Notes under the pieces: model-generated | Told to the model about the DNA's origin: nothing | Database searches by the model: none | What the model saw: the letters and a program-made list of their open reading frames with translations, nothing else | Source: Chloroflexi bacterium TSY | GTDB lineage: Bacteria; Chloroflexota; Anaerolineae; Caldilineales; Caldilineaceae | Assembly (NCBI GenBank): GCA_019217005.1 | Contig: JAHBNG010000037.1 | Coordinates: 1-64,000, forward strand | DNA length: 64,000 nucleotides | Direction of reading: 5' to 3' | Shown: positions 17,939-26,601 of the stretch, one piece after another | Layout: every line of letters begins with the position of its first letter | Position numbering within the stretch: the stretch's first letter is position 1 | Position numbers and translations under genes: made by a program

Positions 17939-19405
17939 TTACACGGCTAGTTGATGCGGGAGCAACTGCTCCTCGGTTGGCTCTGCTCAACAGTACCAAT
18001 TTTCACTCATGCGGGGCGCAAGCTTGGCTTCTGGTAAATGGGGGAGAGGCACAGAATGTGTCCTTTCTTCAGGTCGTCCATCTTTCATCGTCTGGGCGAG
18101 CGTCCAAATACCCCGAAAGATATCCTGGCGGGAAAGCTGCCCTGCCTGATCGGACTGGACGAAATCGAGCACCGTTTGCTGCAAGGTATCGACTCGTGGA
18201 TCGGGATGACGCCATGGGTAGACCAGCGCCTCCTGGTCGAATGGACCAACCAAGGCCGTGATTTCTGGCAGATCAAGCAGCCAAGAGCCAGCTGGAATTA
18301 ATAGGCGAATTGCATATTGGATCGGTGCGATTTGGCTGATCAGATCAAATTGAGCGATGGCCGAGAGAAAAGCGCAGTAATCATCTAATGTGTTCCAAGG
18401 ATGGAAGGCCACGAAAGTTGGTACCAAGTGTAGTTTGTGTGCTCGACAGAGCTGAAGTGCCTGCTTAAAATCAGCCAGGGTGTGTCCTTTATCTAGAATT
18501 TTTAATACACGATCATCAAATGATTCAACAGCCGATGTGATCCAGAGACAGCCAGTCTCGCGTAATTTGGAGAGATTTTGCGCACGTTGGAGTAGATGCT
18601 CGACCTTGATTGTGACATCGTATGTCAATGCTGGAAATTCTGCATGGAGTGTTTCGACAATTCGCATTGCGTGGCTGGGTCCATTGAAAAAATCTGGGTC
18701 ACCGAACGATATATGCTCGGCACCCGCCTCAACTTGAGCACGAATATCGGCCAAGACCACTTCTTGCTGTACAACTCGAAATTGTCCCCCATAGACAGGA
18801 ACAATGGGGCAATGACGACAGAGATGTTTGCATCCGCGTGTGGCTTCTGTGTAGCCCGCGGTTTTATGAAGACCATTGCCCATGTCCAAATAAGCATAGT
18901 TCGATAAATATGGCAAGCCAGACCGATCTGGAATTTGAAATGTTTGCTTTTCCAGCGAGATTGTGGATGTAGACTTGAGCGATGCGTGATGGGAAGAACC
19001 GATATTCGATGCTTCAAGGAGCAAAATGTTTTGGGAGAAGGTGCTTAGTTGTTCAGCCAACGAAAGCAAACCAGACTCGAATTCTCCACCGATCAGTGTC
19101 TCGACACCAACCTCACGCAGATATGTCTCGTTGCCCGTCGCATAGAGTCCATAGCAAGCGAGATGGGCTTTAGGATTTAGCCTTCTTACTCTTGGGATGA
19201 TCGTCGATGCGATACGTGTCGCTGTATGCATCGGCATGTAAAAAGCCACCAACTCTGCCGAAATGATGACTGATTCATCCAAACGCTGCACCGACAGATC
19301 GAGAGGTGTGACCTTGTGTCCAGCTTGTTTTAACCAGGCAGCTGGCGAGGCAATTCCAAACGGTTGACGTCCCAGTTCGTAGAGAGAGATGAGGACAATG
19401 TTCAT
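17939..19405 (-). CDS. CUAEP-tail radical SAM selenoprotein (B12-binding-type N terminus)
   Basis: Radical SAM enzyme of 488 residues if one in-frame TGA is read as selenocysteine. The N-terminal ~125 residues have a cobalamin-binding-domain-like layout (MNIVLISLYELGRQPFGIASPAAWLKQAG). The cluster motif is C192-x3-C196-x2-C199 in GCKHLCRHCP, followed by HISFGDPDFFNGPSHA. The C terminus reads MSENWYC, then TGA (17987-17989), then AEPTEEQLLPHQLAV and TAA. The resulting C-U-A-E-P string matches the tail of a radical SAM family I know as CUAEP/CCAEP-tail, in which the second position is Sec or Cys. A hairpin follows the TGA at bacterial-SECIS distance. The substrate is unknown. Stopping at the TGA would give a 472-residue truncated call. 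Confidence 0.85.
17959..17989 (-). promoter_or_regulatory. Putative bacterial SECIS element of the radical SAM gene
   Basis: Fourteen bases after the TGA, the message can form the hairpin GGAGC-AGTT-GCTCC (17959-17972). The apical G-U lies 21-22 bases after the TGA, matching the position of the loop G-U in characterised bacterial SECIS elements such as E. coli fdhF. Confidence 0.7.
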
Positions 19406-19457
19406 GATTTTGCTGTCCAGTGTAGCGCAAATTATGACAAATTAAAGATCCAAAGAA

Positions 19458-19534
19458 CCTATCCGAAAAGTGATTGTGTCAGTCCAACCAGCTTCTCGGG
19501 TGAGCATGCATCGCTACAGAGTTTTTCAGATAGG
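19458..19534. repeat. Dispersed ~76-bp palindromic repeat (family E), copy 1
   Basis: The ends CCTATCCGAAAAG and TTTTTCAGATAGG are inverted repeats, with a conserved core (AGCTTCTCGGGTGAG, ATGCATCG). Related copies lie at 21027-21101, 25776-25850 (reverse) and 39365-39439. Confidence 0.7.
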
Positions 19535-19565
19535 CATTTTCTATCATGACTTTGGCAAGAAGCTT

Positions 19566-19880
19566 TCAATCTGGCATTTGCTCATCTAGCACATAGGCTT
19601 GTATGGCATTGACCTTTTCATCTTCTCCCAAAACAATCAAAATTTTGCCCTTTTGGAGCGGACGAGTAATATCAATTTTGGGATGAACCCGATTTCCATG
19701 TGGCGAGGGTTCAATTAGATCAATGACGTTCACATCATAACGCGCGCACAAGTTCAAGTCAATTAGGGACTTGCCTGCCCAGCTACGCTGAACAACGATC
19801 CGACCGACGCTAAAACCTGGCAGAATCTCACAAGACGCCTGCCATTGTTTATTCTGCTCTACTTTGCTTTTAGTAAGCAT
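19566..19880 (-). CDS. Stand-alone RCK_C (TrkA C-terminal) domain protein
   Basis: About 104 residues, of which the last ~75 form an RCK_C domain (ILPGFSVGRIVVQRSWAGKSLIDLNLCARYDVNVIDLI...PLQKGKILIVLGEDEKVNAI). RCK_C domains bind ligands and normally sit at the C terminus of ion channels or transporters; a free copy is unusual. The proposed ATG at 19880 overlaps the last codons of the flavin reductase-like gene, suggesting translational coupling; the frame is open further up to 19925. It may be the remnant of a larger gene joined here by deletion. Confidence 0.6.
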   Translation of the reverse strand: MLTKSKVEQNKQWQASCEILPGFSVGRIVVQRSWAGKSLIDLNLCARYDVNVIDLIEPSPHGNRVHPKIDITRPLQKGKILIVLGEDEKVNAIQAYVLDEQMPD

Positions 19881-20385
19881 CCTGAACGTGAATACATTGC
19901 ACTTCGCCAAAGATGGCCGATCCACCTCCCGGATTTTGGCTTATCGTTACAATCTGTTGTAGCGTACATTCGAATGCAACAGAGGCTTCCGCGATACGAG
20001 GCACCTGGATTTTGTGGCTGGCCGCAGGCGTACCCCTTGCCCAATCGAAATCAGATCGGCCATACAGTAAGTCAGTCGCCCCCAAATTTATGGCTTCAGT
20101 GGTTTCTTCATTTGTTAGGTTGATGACAAATTCTGGTACTGCTTTGATGTTGAGGACCGTATCTTTTTGGTAATCTCTGTTTTTCATGGAGGAACTTGGC
20201 ACTCCAGAACAAAAGAGCAATGTCATCGGCTCTATACAGACGAAAGTAAAGTGTGAAAATGGAGCCAAATTTAAGCGACCATCCAAATCCATCGAGCTGA
20301 CCCACACAATCGGGCATGGCACAATACTTCCTGCCAACAATCTATCGGCATCATGATCTTCCAATTCACTTGGATGTAGAATCAC
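19870..20385 (-). CDS. Flavin reductase-like (FMN-binding split-barrel) protein
   Basis: A 171-residue protein with flavin reductase-like features: GSIVPCPIVWVSSMDLDGRLNLAPFSHFTFVCIEPMTLLF, the strand-turn around DTVLNIKAVPEFVINLTNE, and IFGEVQCIHVQDAY at the end. Full-length members usually continue some 25-30 residues past the last motif, so this one may be truncated at its C terminus where the RCK_C gene begins. It overlaps the end of the AhpD-like gene by 20 bp. It probably binds FMN; a reductase partner role in this cluster is an inference. Confidence 0.75.
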   Translation of the reverse strand: MILHPSELEDHDADRLLAGSIVPCPIVWVSSMDLDGRLNLAPFSHFTFVCIEPMTLLFCSGVPSSSMKNRDYQKDTVLNIKAVPEFVINLTNEETTEAINLGATDLLYGRSDFDWARGTPAASHKIQVPRIAEASVAFECTLQQIVTISQNPGGGSAIFGEVQCIHVQDAY

Positions 20386-21001
20386 TCACTTCCTCCGAAC
20401 TACTCACCCGGCCAATATTGTGGTATTCGCGATTTGGCATCATGCCTGTCGCTGACGCCATACGATTCGTAAAATTGAACATAGCAGCGGTTTCTGCGAT
20501 ATCAAAAATCGTTTCATCTGAAAAGCCGTGCGTGCGCAACAGGTCTAAGTCTGCCTCACTACACTCTGCCGGATGCAACGTTAGCTTGACAGCGTAATCC
20601 AGCATCGCCAGTGTGCGTTTATCGAGCCCTGCACGACGATAGTCAAAGGTGATTCGGTCGCCCAGCACTTCATCATCCAGCAATCTACGTACCTCCGAGC
20701 CGTGGGCAACCAGGCAATAGAGACAGTGATTCTGTGAGGAAACGACAACTCCGATCATCTCTCGCTCGGTCACAGTTAATTCTGAATCGCCATAGAGCAC
20801 ACTGTTGAAGTGACGAATCCAGCGCTTTAGTCGATCAGGCCGCACTCCGTAAGCAGCCAAGACATTGGGCAAAAATCCCACATTAGTTCGGGCTTTGGCG
20901 AATAATGTTTGAATCTCTTCTTCATGATCCTTTTCGTCTGGAATGGTCAGCCAGGAGATAGCTTCCTGCAAGACGGAGTTTTTAACAGGTTGAGATGACA
21001 T
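20366..21001 (-). CDS. Peroxidase-related (AhpD/carboxymuconolactone decarboxylase-like) protein
   Basis: A 211-residue protein of the uncharacterised peroxidase-related family. The AhpD-type active-site pattern is QNHCLYCLVAHG with Cys93, Cys96 and His100. The N-terminal part (ISWLTIPDEKDHEEEIQTLFAKARTNVGFLPNVLAAYG) and the ending FDIAETAAMFNFTNRMASATGMMPNREYHN are also typical. Members have thiol-based peroxide-reducing chemistry; the specific substrate is not known. AAAGGGA precedes the ATG. It is the first gene of a four-gene cluster ending in the radical SAM selenoprotein, so redox chemistry may be shared. Confidence 0.88.
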   Translation of the reverse strand: MSSQPVKNSVLQEAISWLTIPDEKDHEEEIQTLFAKARTNVGFLPNVLAAYGVRPDRLKRWIRHFNSVLYGDSELTVTEREMIGVVVSSQNHCLYCLVAHGSEVRRLLDDEVLGDRITFDYRRAGLDKRTLAMLDYAVKLTLHPAECSEADLDLLRTHGFSDETIFDIAETAAMFNFTNRMASATGMMPNREYHNIGRVSSSEEVSDSTSK

Positions 21002-21026
21002 AAATGTCCCTTTCTTCAGTTAAGAA

Positions 21027-21101
21027 CCTATTCGAAAAGTAGTTGTGGGTCCAAGTAGCTTCTCGAGTGAGAATGCACCGTCACGGAACTTGTTGGATAG
21101 G
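21027..21101. repeat. Dispersed ~76-bp palindromic repeat (family E), copy 2
   Basis: The same plan as the copy at 19458, starting CCTATTCGAAAAGT and ending TTGGATAGG, in the intergenic space before the AhpD-like gene. Confidence 0.7.
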
Positions 21102-21211
21102 CAGTAAGTACAGCCAGCAGAAGTTCGCAAAAGGTATTCAGGCAGTTCCTCGGCGTAAATAAACGAATAACTGCTCTGCTCTTGACAAAAAGATATAGTA
21201 GTGCAGTGGAA

Positions 21212-21775
21212 TCACGATGTCAAGGCGAGATAGACCAGTACAAACGCGATGCTGGCGACTAACGGGTTGCCAACAGCTTGAGATACGCTGAGTCCACGAT
21301 GGTGTGCCCATTTGAGAAAAGCATGTCTTGGTTCTTGTTGGCGGGCGATGTCAGTGGCCATAATAGAGACAAAAATCAATATCGCTGGTACAAATCCATA
21401 GACCACAGCGGGATAGACTATCCAAGCTGGCAAGACAGGTTCTGCAAAGGGGAATCGAACTGCTAAAAGAACTAAAACAAACAGATGGGCTATCTGATCG
21501 ACCAAAAAGGGGATAAGTTGATTCTGGCTCGTATAGTGTAGCTTTGCCCAATCACAAAGAAAGTGTAGAGCGCCTAGCGCAAACAAGAGAGGCCATAGTT
21601 CACTGCTACTTTTGAGTAACAAAGCCGTCGTGAGTACATGAATAGCTGCATGAAGAGCAACGCCAAGCCAATTCTTGCTCTTCATTTTGAAGATCCAGTT
21701 GGTTTGCAATGGAAAATCCGCGAGTAGATGGCCGAGTAAGAGGGTCGCTGTCAGGTACATGATACATTGATCCAT
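21212..21775 (-). CDS. DUF3307-family membrane protein
   Basis: About 187 residues from the ATG at 21775; a TTG 18 codons upstream would lengthen it. It has five to six hydrophobic segments and the DUF3307 signature LLLGHLLADFPLQTNWIFKMKS. Next come a second conserved His region (LHAAIHVLTTALL), LHFLCDWAKLHY and a third His/Asp block (FLVDQIAHLFVLVLL). The conserved His/Asp residues within membrane helices suggest a metal site, but the function of the family is unknown. Confidence 0.8.
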   Translation of the reverse strand: MDQCIMYLTATLLLGHLLADFPLQTNWIFKMKSKNWLGVALHAAIHVLTTALLLKSSSELWPLLFALGALHFLCDWAKLHYTSQNQLIPFLVDQIAHLFVLVLLAVRFPFAEPVLPAWIVYPAVVYGFVPAILIFVSIMATDIARQQEPRHAFLKWAHHRGLSVSQAVGNPLVASIAFVLVYLALTS

Positions 21776-22339
21776 TAAATAATCGTCCGATCTATGAGAG
21801 TGCTCAGTATATCTGTCGCTACTAAACAAACAATCTTGCTGACCAGAAGTTGAAAAATCCGTCAGACATTATTGGGGACAAGATCAATGATTTTGGATAC
21901 AGCGAGCGAGTAGATCGCTACTCGATCCGCTATTGTGATGATAGTAGGCAGCGAAGAAGAGAATGTTGAGGATCATCAATAACAGGTAAATGGTATCATA
22001 ATGATGACATAGATAAGTTTGAGAAACATGACGCAGATTTGATTTGAAAACGACGCTGCTCGTTTGAGGTATAGTCGCTTATCCTGCGCAATGCGATTGT
22101 CTGACGTTATGCATACGAAAAACCTACGATAAGCTTGTTCAGATCGAATAGGGGTCAAGTTCGTCCATTGTCATTTGTGAGAGTTTGTATTCTGCGACCA
22201 TTTATGGTAAAGTTCCTTCTAACCTTGCATCGTATCATTTCATCGTCAATTACTCCACAGCACATCACGCGTAAAAGTCTTTAGGTTACCGTAAGACAAC
22301 ATCGTTCTTTCATCGTCCATCTCTGTGTGCCGGTAACTG

Positions 22340-22456
22340 GAGCTTATTACGCGAGCGAATGATATGATACTGAGGTTGTGGCAGTTCGACTGCCTGAACC
22401 CGCTCCGAGCGAGACTAAGAGTTTTCTTAGATTCATTCGCAGCGGGTTATTTTTTT
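22340..22456 (+). ncRNA. Structured RNA or attenuator ending in a terminator, upstream of the trp T-box
   Basis: AACCCGCT (22397-22404) pairs with AGCGGGTT (22441-22448), followed by seven T: a terminator-like hairpin. Inside and before it are the perfect hairpin GGCAG-TTCGA-CTGCC and an AAGAG/TTTTCTTAG stem. GCGAATGA (22355-22362) can pair with TCATTCGC (22433-22440), which adjoins the terminator arm and gives an alternative fold. It may be a separate small RNA or a first attenuator of the trp transcript. The flanking 21776-22339 shows no gene. Confidence 0.45.
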
Positions 22457-22534
22457 GAAATTCCCTCTTGACAGCAACCCATTATCGTTATATAGTAGGC
22501 TGGACAAGTTTATAGAAAGAGTATGTAAAGACTG

Positions 22535-22996
22535 AGATCTGGAAGAGTAGTCATCAAGGCGGGTTTCAGAGAGCTACCTACATCACTTATTGGTTTTTGT
22601 ACTGAATGATGTTGCTGAGAAGGTAGTATCTGCGCAGATGATGAATGGGCCAGGGAGTCAGGCACCGAACAAGTTGGCCAAGAGTTGGTATTTAGTAGGT
22701 GACCTCGGAGACGCCACCGTTATCTGGGCGCTGAGAATCGGAGACGCTTTGGCTCTCCCGTTTTCGACAGAGTGAGACTGGTCGTAGGAATCCTTGCGTT
22801 TCATGTGAGGGTTTTTTTATTGGGAACAAATATGTTCTCAATGTTGAGTGAATGTGCACGAAAGAGCACTCGAACCCAGTCTAATTAGGGTGGTACCGCG
22901 GGGTATCGCACGACAGTACACACTTTTATGTGTTTGTCATGTATGATCAATCCTCGTCCCTAACCAATATTGGTTAGGGACGAGGATTTTTTATTT
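22535..22996 (+). promoter_or_regulatory. T-box riboswitch (tRNA-Trp sensing) controlling the trp cluster
   Basis: The canonical T-box sequence AGGGTGGTACCGCG is at 22887-22900, followed by a strong terminator. Upstream, the base of Stem I can be drawn: CTGG (22538-22541) with CCAG (22650-22653), and TCATC (22551-22555) with GATGA around 22638-22642. The internal loop between these has GAGTAG on the 5' side and GAATGG on the 3' side. The trinucleotide TGG at 22646-22648 is in the specifier position and matches the Trp codon. Uncharged tRNA-Trp would favour antitermination and expression of trpE-trpS and the genes behind. The specifier assignment is my drawing, but the T-box motif itself is unambiguous. 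Confidence 0.92.
22952..22995 (+). terminator. T-box terminator hairpin
   Basis: The arms CCTCGTCCCTAACCAAT and ATTGGTTAGGGACGAGG form a perfect 17-bp stem followed by ATTTTTTATTTTATTT. Confidence 0.95.
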
Positions 22997-23101
22997 TATT
23001 TATACATAATTTGATAACCATCAAACAAATGACTGTCAGCTGACAGCTAAAAACAAACAACTAAAAACTACTTTATTGATCGAAAAAGAAGGAGATCTAC
23101 A

Positions 23102-24622
23102 ATGATATCACAATATCAACCATCGTTAGAGCAGGTCAAGAAACTTGCACCAAAAGGCAATTTGATACCGATTTACCGTGAGCTGCCAGCCGATTTAGAA
23201 ACGCCTGTATCGGTCTATCTGAAGTTGCAGGGGAAAATTGGTGGTCCCAGTTTTTTGCTTGAGTCGGTAGAAAAGGGCGAGCAGGTCGGGCGCTACAGCT
23301 TCATTGGTGTTGATCCACCCATGACGATGGCTGCTTGGGGGGAGCAGGTGACAATTGGGGGAGCAGGTGGGACTATGCTCGAAAGACAGGAGGGAGATCC
23401 ATTTTCAATTTTACAAGAACTGTTGGCGAGTTGGCAACCAGTGGCAATTCCAGAACTTCCATTTTTTACGGGTGGTGCTGTCGGCTACTTCGGCTATGAT
23501 ATGGTACGATTTGTTGAGCGTTTACCAACAACGGCCAGAGACGATCTAAAAGTCCCCGATCTGGTTATGCTCTTTAGCGACAATCTTGTTGTCTTCGATC
23601 ATGTTCGTCACCGTCTACTTGTGATTGCGAATATGCGTGTTGAGAAGGATCTGCGTGCAGCGTATGCCGATGCCATTGCCCGTATTGAGAAGATTGTCTC
23701 CAAAATCCATGCACCCCTTGTCCCTCCGCTACCAAAAGAATACGCCAACGGGACAGAGTGGACAAGCAATTTTACACAGGCGGAGCATGAAGAGAATGTG
23801 CGAATTGCTAAAGAGTATATTGCCGCAGGAGACATCTTTCAGGTTGTTTTGAGCCAGCGTCTTAGTCGCGAAACCGAAGCCGATCCCTTTACCATCTATC
23901 GAGCACTGCGAATGCTCAATCCGTCACCTTACATGTATTTCCTCGATTTTCAAGGGGTTGCTGCGGTCAACGGCGGAGACAAAGAGGAACCAATCCGCAT
24001 TATTGGTTCGAGCCCAGAAATGCACGTACGTTCAGAGGATGGTGAAGCATTTCTGCATCCCATCGCTGGAACACGTTGGCGAGGGAGTACACCAGAAGAA
24101 GATGAAGAATTGGCCCAGGATCTCTTGGCTGACCCCAAAGAACGTGCTGAGCATGTTATGTTGGTCGATCTAGGACGCAACGATTTGGGGCGTGTCTGTC
24201 AATATGGAACTGTCGCCGTTCCCGAAATGATGGTCATCGAAAAATATAGCCACGTTATGCACATTGTGAGCGATGTGCGCGGCACCCTTCAACCAGGACA
24301 GGATGCATTTAGCCTGATGCACGCGACGTTACCGGCAGGAACATTGAGCGGCGCACCCAAAGTGCGAGCAATGGAGATCATTGAGGAGTTGGAGGGTACA
24401 CGCCGTGGACCATATGGCGGCGCCGTTGGCTATATTGGTTATGACGGGAATATGGATACTTGCATCACCATTCGCACCATTCTAATGAGAGGGAAAACCT
24501 GCACACTGCAAGCAGGTGGTGGGATCGTTGCTGATAGTGAGCCAACGTATGAATATGAAGAATCTCTTAATAAGGCCAAGGCATTGTCTGTGGCTGTAGA
24601 ACGAGCAGAGGCGGGATTATGA
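23102..24622 (+). CDS. trpE: Anthranilate synthase component I
   Basis: TrpE makes anthranilate from chorismate with ammonia from TrpG. The 506-residue protein has the tryptophan-feedback motif LLES in [36 protein letters not shown] in the N-terminal half, and the chorismate-binding core: [71 protein letters not shown] and [26 protein letters not shown] lies before the ATG. It is the first gene behind the T-box, and its last four bases overlap the trpS start (ATGA). Confidence 0.97.
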   Translation: MISQYQPSLEQVKKLAPKGNLIPIYRELPADLETPVSVYLKLQGKIGGPSFLLESVEKGEQVGRYSFIGVDPPMTMAAWGEQVTIGGAGGTMLERQEGDPFSILQELLASWQPVAIPELPFFTGGAVGYFGYDMVRFVERLPTTARDDLKVPDLVMLFSDNLVVFDHVRHRLLVIANMRVEKDLRAAYADAIARIEKIVSKIHAPLVPPLPKEYANGTEWTSNFTQAEHEENVRIAKEYIAAGDIFQVVLSQRLSRETEADPFTIYRALRMLNPSPYMYFLDFQGVAAVNGGDKEEPIRIIGSSPEMHVRSEDGEAFLHPIAGTRWRGSTPEEDEELAQDLLADPKERAEHVMLVDLGRNDLGRVCQYGTVAVPEMMVIEKYSHVMHIVSDVRGTLQPGQDAFSLMHATLPAGTLSGAPKVRAMEIIEELEGTRRGPYGGAVGYIGYDGNMDTCITIRTILMRGKTCTLQAGGGIVADSEPTYEYEESLNKAKALSVAVERAEAGL

Positions 24623-25668
24623 CCACGAAAAAACGAATCTTAACTGGTGATCGCACCACAGGTAAACTACATTTGGGACACTTTGCCGGTAGTCATCGTC
24701 ATCGATTGGCCTTTCAACAAGAATATGAATGTATCTTTCTACTGGCTGATTTGCATATGCTGACCACCAAAGCGACAAAAGCTGATATTGACATGACAAG
24801 TGATAATGGGCGGGCGATCGTCATGGACCACTTGGCCATCGGCATTGATCCAGATAAAGTCACGTTCTATCTGCAATCGGCAGTTCACGAAACATACGAG
24901 TTGCAACTATTGCTTAGCAGCTTGACAACCGTCGAGCGCCTACAACAATTGCCCACGCTCAAAGATATGGCATTTGATGCCGGCTTGGAGCGGATGCCAT
25001 ATAACCTACTGGGCTATCCAGTACTCCAAGCAGCTGATATTTTACTTGTGCATGGACATCTCGTTCCGGTGGGTAAGGACAATGAAAGCCACGTTGAGCT
25101 GTCACGACAAATTGCACGCCGATTTAACAATGCCTATGGCGAAGTTTTTCCAATTCCCGATGTCTATGTGATTGGTGACGCACTGGTTGGAACAGATGGG
25201 CAAGGCAAGATGAGCAAGAGCATCGGCAACACGATCTACTTAAGCGATGATTCCAAAACTGTATACAAAAAAGTGATGGGTATGTATACGGATCCAAACC
25301 GTATTCGAGCCGATATTCCAGGCCGTGTAGAAGGCAATCCCACCTTTGTTTACCATGATTTCTTCAATCCAAATAAAGTAGAGGTTGAAGAATTGAAAAC
25401 ACGTTATTTGGCTGGAACAGTTGGTGATGTTGAAGTCAAGGAAAAACTGTATATCGCCCTGGAAAATTTTTTGGAGCCAACAAGAGAACGTCGAGCGCAT
25501 TACGAAGGGATGACAGGTTATGTCGATGAACTGATCTATGAAGGAACGTTACGAACTCGCAAAAAGGCACAGGCGACTCTTGTGGAGGTCAAGCGAGCAA
25601 TGGGTTTGACAGGTGCATGGAACCGAATCCGTCGTGGCGCGGAGAAGCGTAGAAAACGAACACTTTAA
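24619..25668 (+). CDS. trpS: Tryptophanyl-tRNA synthetase
   Basis: Class I synthetase of 349 residues. The HIGH-type motif is LHLGHFAGS (HLGH at 18-21) and the KMSKS motif is at 197-201 in [12 protein letters not shown]; the Trp/adenylate region includes [18 protein letters not shown]. It overlaps trpE by four bases, so it is translated as part of the same operon. Having the synthetase for tRNA-Trp under the same T-box couples charging and biosynthesis. The C-terminal ~40 residues are very basic ([15 protein letters not shown]...[12 protein letters not shown]). Whether this is the only TrpRS of the organism cannot be judged from the window. Confidence 0.96.
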   Translation: MTTKKRILTGDRTTGKLHLGHFAGSHRHRLAFQQEYECIFLLADLHMLTTKATKADIDMTSDNGRAIVMDHLAIGIDPDKVTFYLQSAVHETYELQLLLSSLTTVERLQQLPTLKDMAFDAGLERMPYNLLGYPVLQAADILLVHGHLVPVGKDNESHVELSRQIARRFNNAYGEVFPIPDVYVIGDALVGTDGQGKMSKSIGNTIYLSDDSKTVYKKVMGMYTDPNRIRADIPGRVEGNPTFVYHDFFNPNKVEVEELKTRYLAGTVGDVEVKEKLYIALENFLEPTRERRAHYEGMTGYVDELIYEGTLRTRKKAQATLVEVKRAMGLTGAWNRIRRGAEKRRKRTL

Positions 25669-25773
25669 GGCTTTTCCAGCAAATGAAATACCCGATTCGA
25701 TAGGAAAAGCTAAAGCCATTCCAGGGGACAGCGCTTGTCTTCATGGGCAATTATTTTTTCTGGAATGGCCTAA
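25667..25773. repeat. Bipartite ~106-bp hairpin repeat (family F), copy 1
   Basis: Begins in the trpS stop codon with AAGGCTTTTCC and ends TGGAATGGCCTAA. It has two halves: GGCTTTTCC pairs with GGAAAAGC, and GCCATTCCAG pairs with CTGGAATGGC. A second copy of the same design is at 27827-27932. Confidence 0.65.
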
Positions 25774-25775
25774 CT

Positions 25776-25850
25776 GCTTATCCGAAAAGCTCTGTGACGA
25801 TGCACTTTGACTCGAGAAATTGATCAGACTCACAACCACTTTTCGGATAG
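25776..25850. repeat. Dispersed ~76-bp palindromic repeat (family E), copy 3 (reverse)
   Basis: The reverse complement resembles the copies at 19458 and 21027 (ends GCTTATCCGAAAAGC and CTTTTCGGATAG). It lies directly after the family F repeat and before trpG. Confidence 0.7.
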
Positions 25851-25878
25851 TTTCTAAGAAAAAGAGGAGAATGAATGA

Positions 25879-26481
25879 ATGATTGCCGTAATAGACAATT
25901 ATGACAGTTTTACCTACAATTTAGTCCAGTTTATTGGTGAGCTGATCGTCGCCAGCGATTCAGATACGGAAATACGCGTTTGGCGCAATGATGAGATTGA
26001 TGTGGAAGATTTAGCAGAGTTGAAGCCGAGTCATATCGTGGTCAGTCCAGGACCGGGTAGACCTGAAAGTGACAGTGGTGTCAGCAACGACGTGATCCGT
26101 ATTTTGGGTGAGCATACACCAATTTTGGGCGTTTGTTTGGGGCAACAATGTATTGGTCATGTTTTTGGTGGTAAAGTAATTCGTGCCGACCGCCTGATGC
26201 ATGGTAAAGTCAGCCCCGTCAAACATAGTGGTGAGGGTGTTTTCAAAGGATTGCCAAGCCCATTTACAGCAACTCGTTACCATAGTCTCATAGTTAACAC
26301 ACCACTTCCAGACGTGCTGGAAGCAACGGCCCACACACCCGAGGGTGAGTTAATGGGGATACGACACAAAACTCTGCCGATCTATGGCGTGCAGTTTCAC
26401 CCAGAGAGTATCTTGACGGAGTATGGTCACGATTTGCTCCGTAACTTTCTGGACGTCGGTGAGAAGCCGGCGTGGTACTAG
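25879..26481 (+). CDS. trpG: Anthranilate synthase component II (glutamine amidotransferase)
   Basis: A 200-residue class I amidotransferase that supplies ammonia to TrpE. The catalytic triad is visible: Cys86 in ILGVCLGQQCIGH, and His174/Glu176 in YGVQFHPESILTE. The anthranilate-type motifs IDNYDSFTYNLVQ and VVSPGPGRPESDSG are intact. GAGGA precedes the ATG by about ten bases. It is separated from trpS by ~210 bp filled by two repeats, which may affect its transcription from the T-box promoter. Confidence 0.96.
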   Translation: MIAVIDNYDSFTYNLVQFIGELIVASDSDTEIRVWRNDEIDVEDLAELKPSHIVVSPGPGRPESDSGVSNDVIRILGEHTPILGVCLGQQCIGHVFGGKVIRADRLMHGKVSPVKHSGEGVFKGLPSPFTATRYHSLIVNTPLPDVLEATAHTPEGELMGIRHKTLPIYGVQFHPESILTEYGHDLLRNFLDVGEKPAWY

Positions 26482-26601
26482 GAACTGTTCGATCTATTTT
26501 TTGTAGATTGCGCAAGAAGTTGGTGGAGATGAAAGGCACAAATGAATGAGACTCATCTTGTCATCTTCACCTTTTGGGTTCTGGCTTGAGCAGGTAAGGG
26601 A

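Noticed and set aside
22380..22420. Possible tRNA (even selC) because of a GGCAG-TTCGA-CTGCC T-arm-like hairpin
   Set aside because: The loop is too short or wrongly closed for a T arm and no acceptor or anticodon arm can be drawn around it; it fits an RNA hairpin in front of a terminator.
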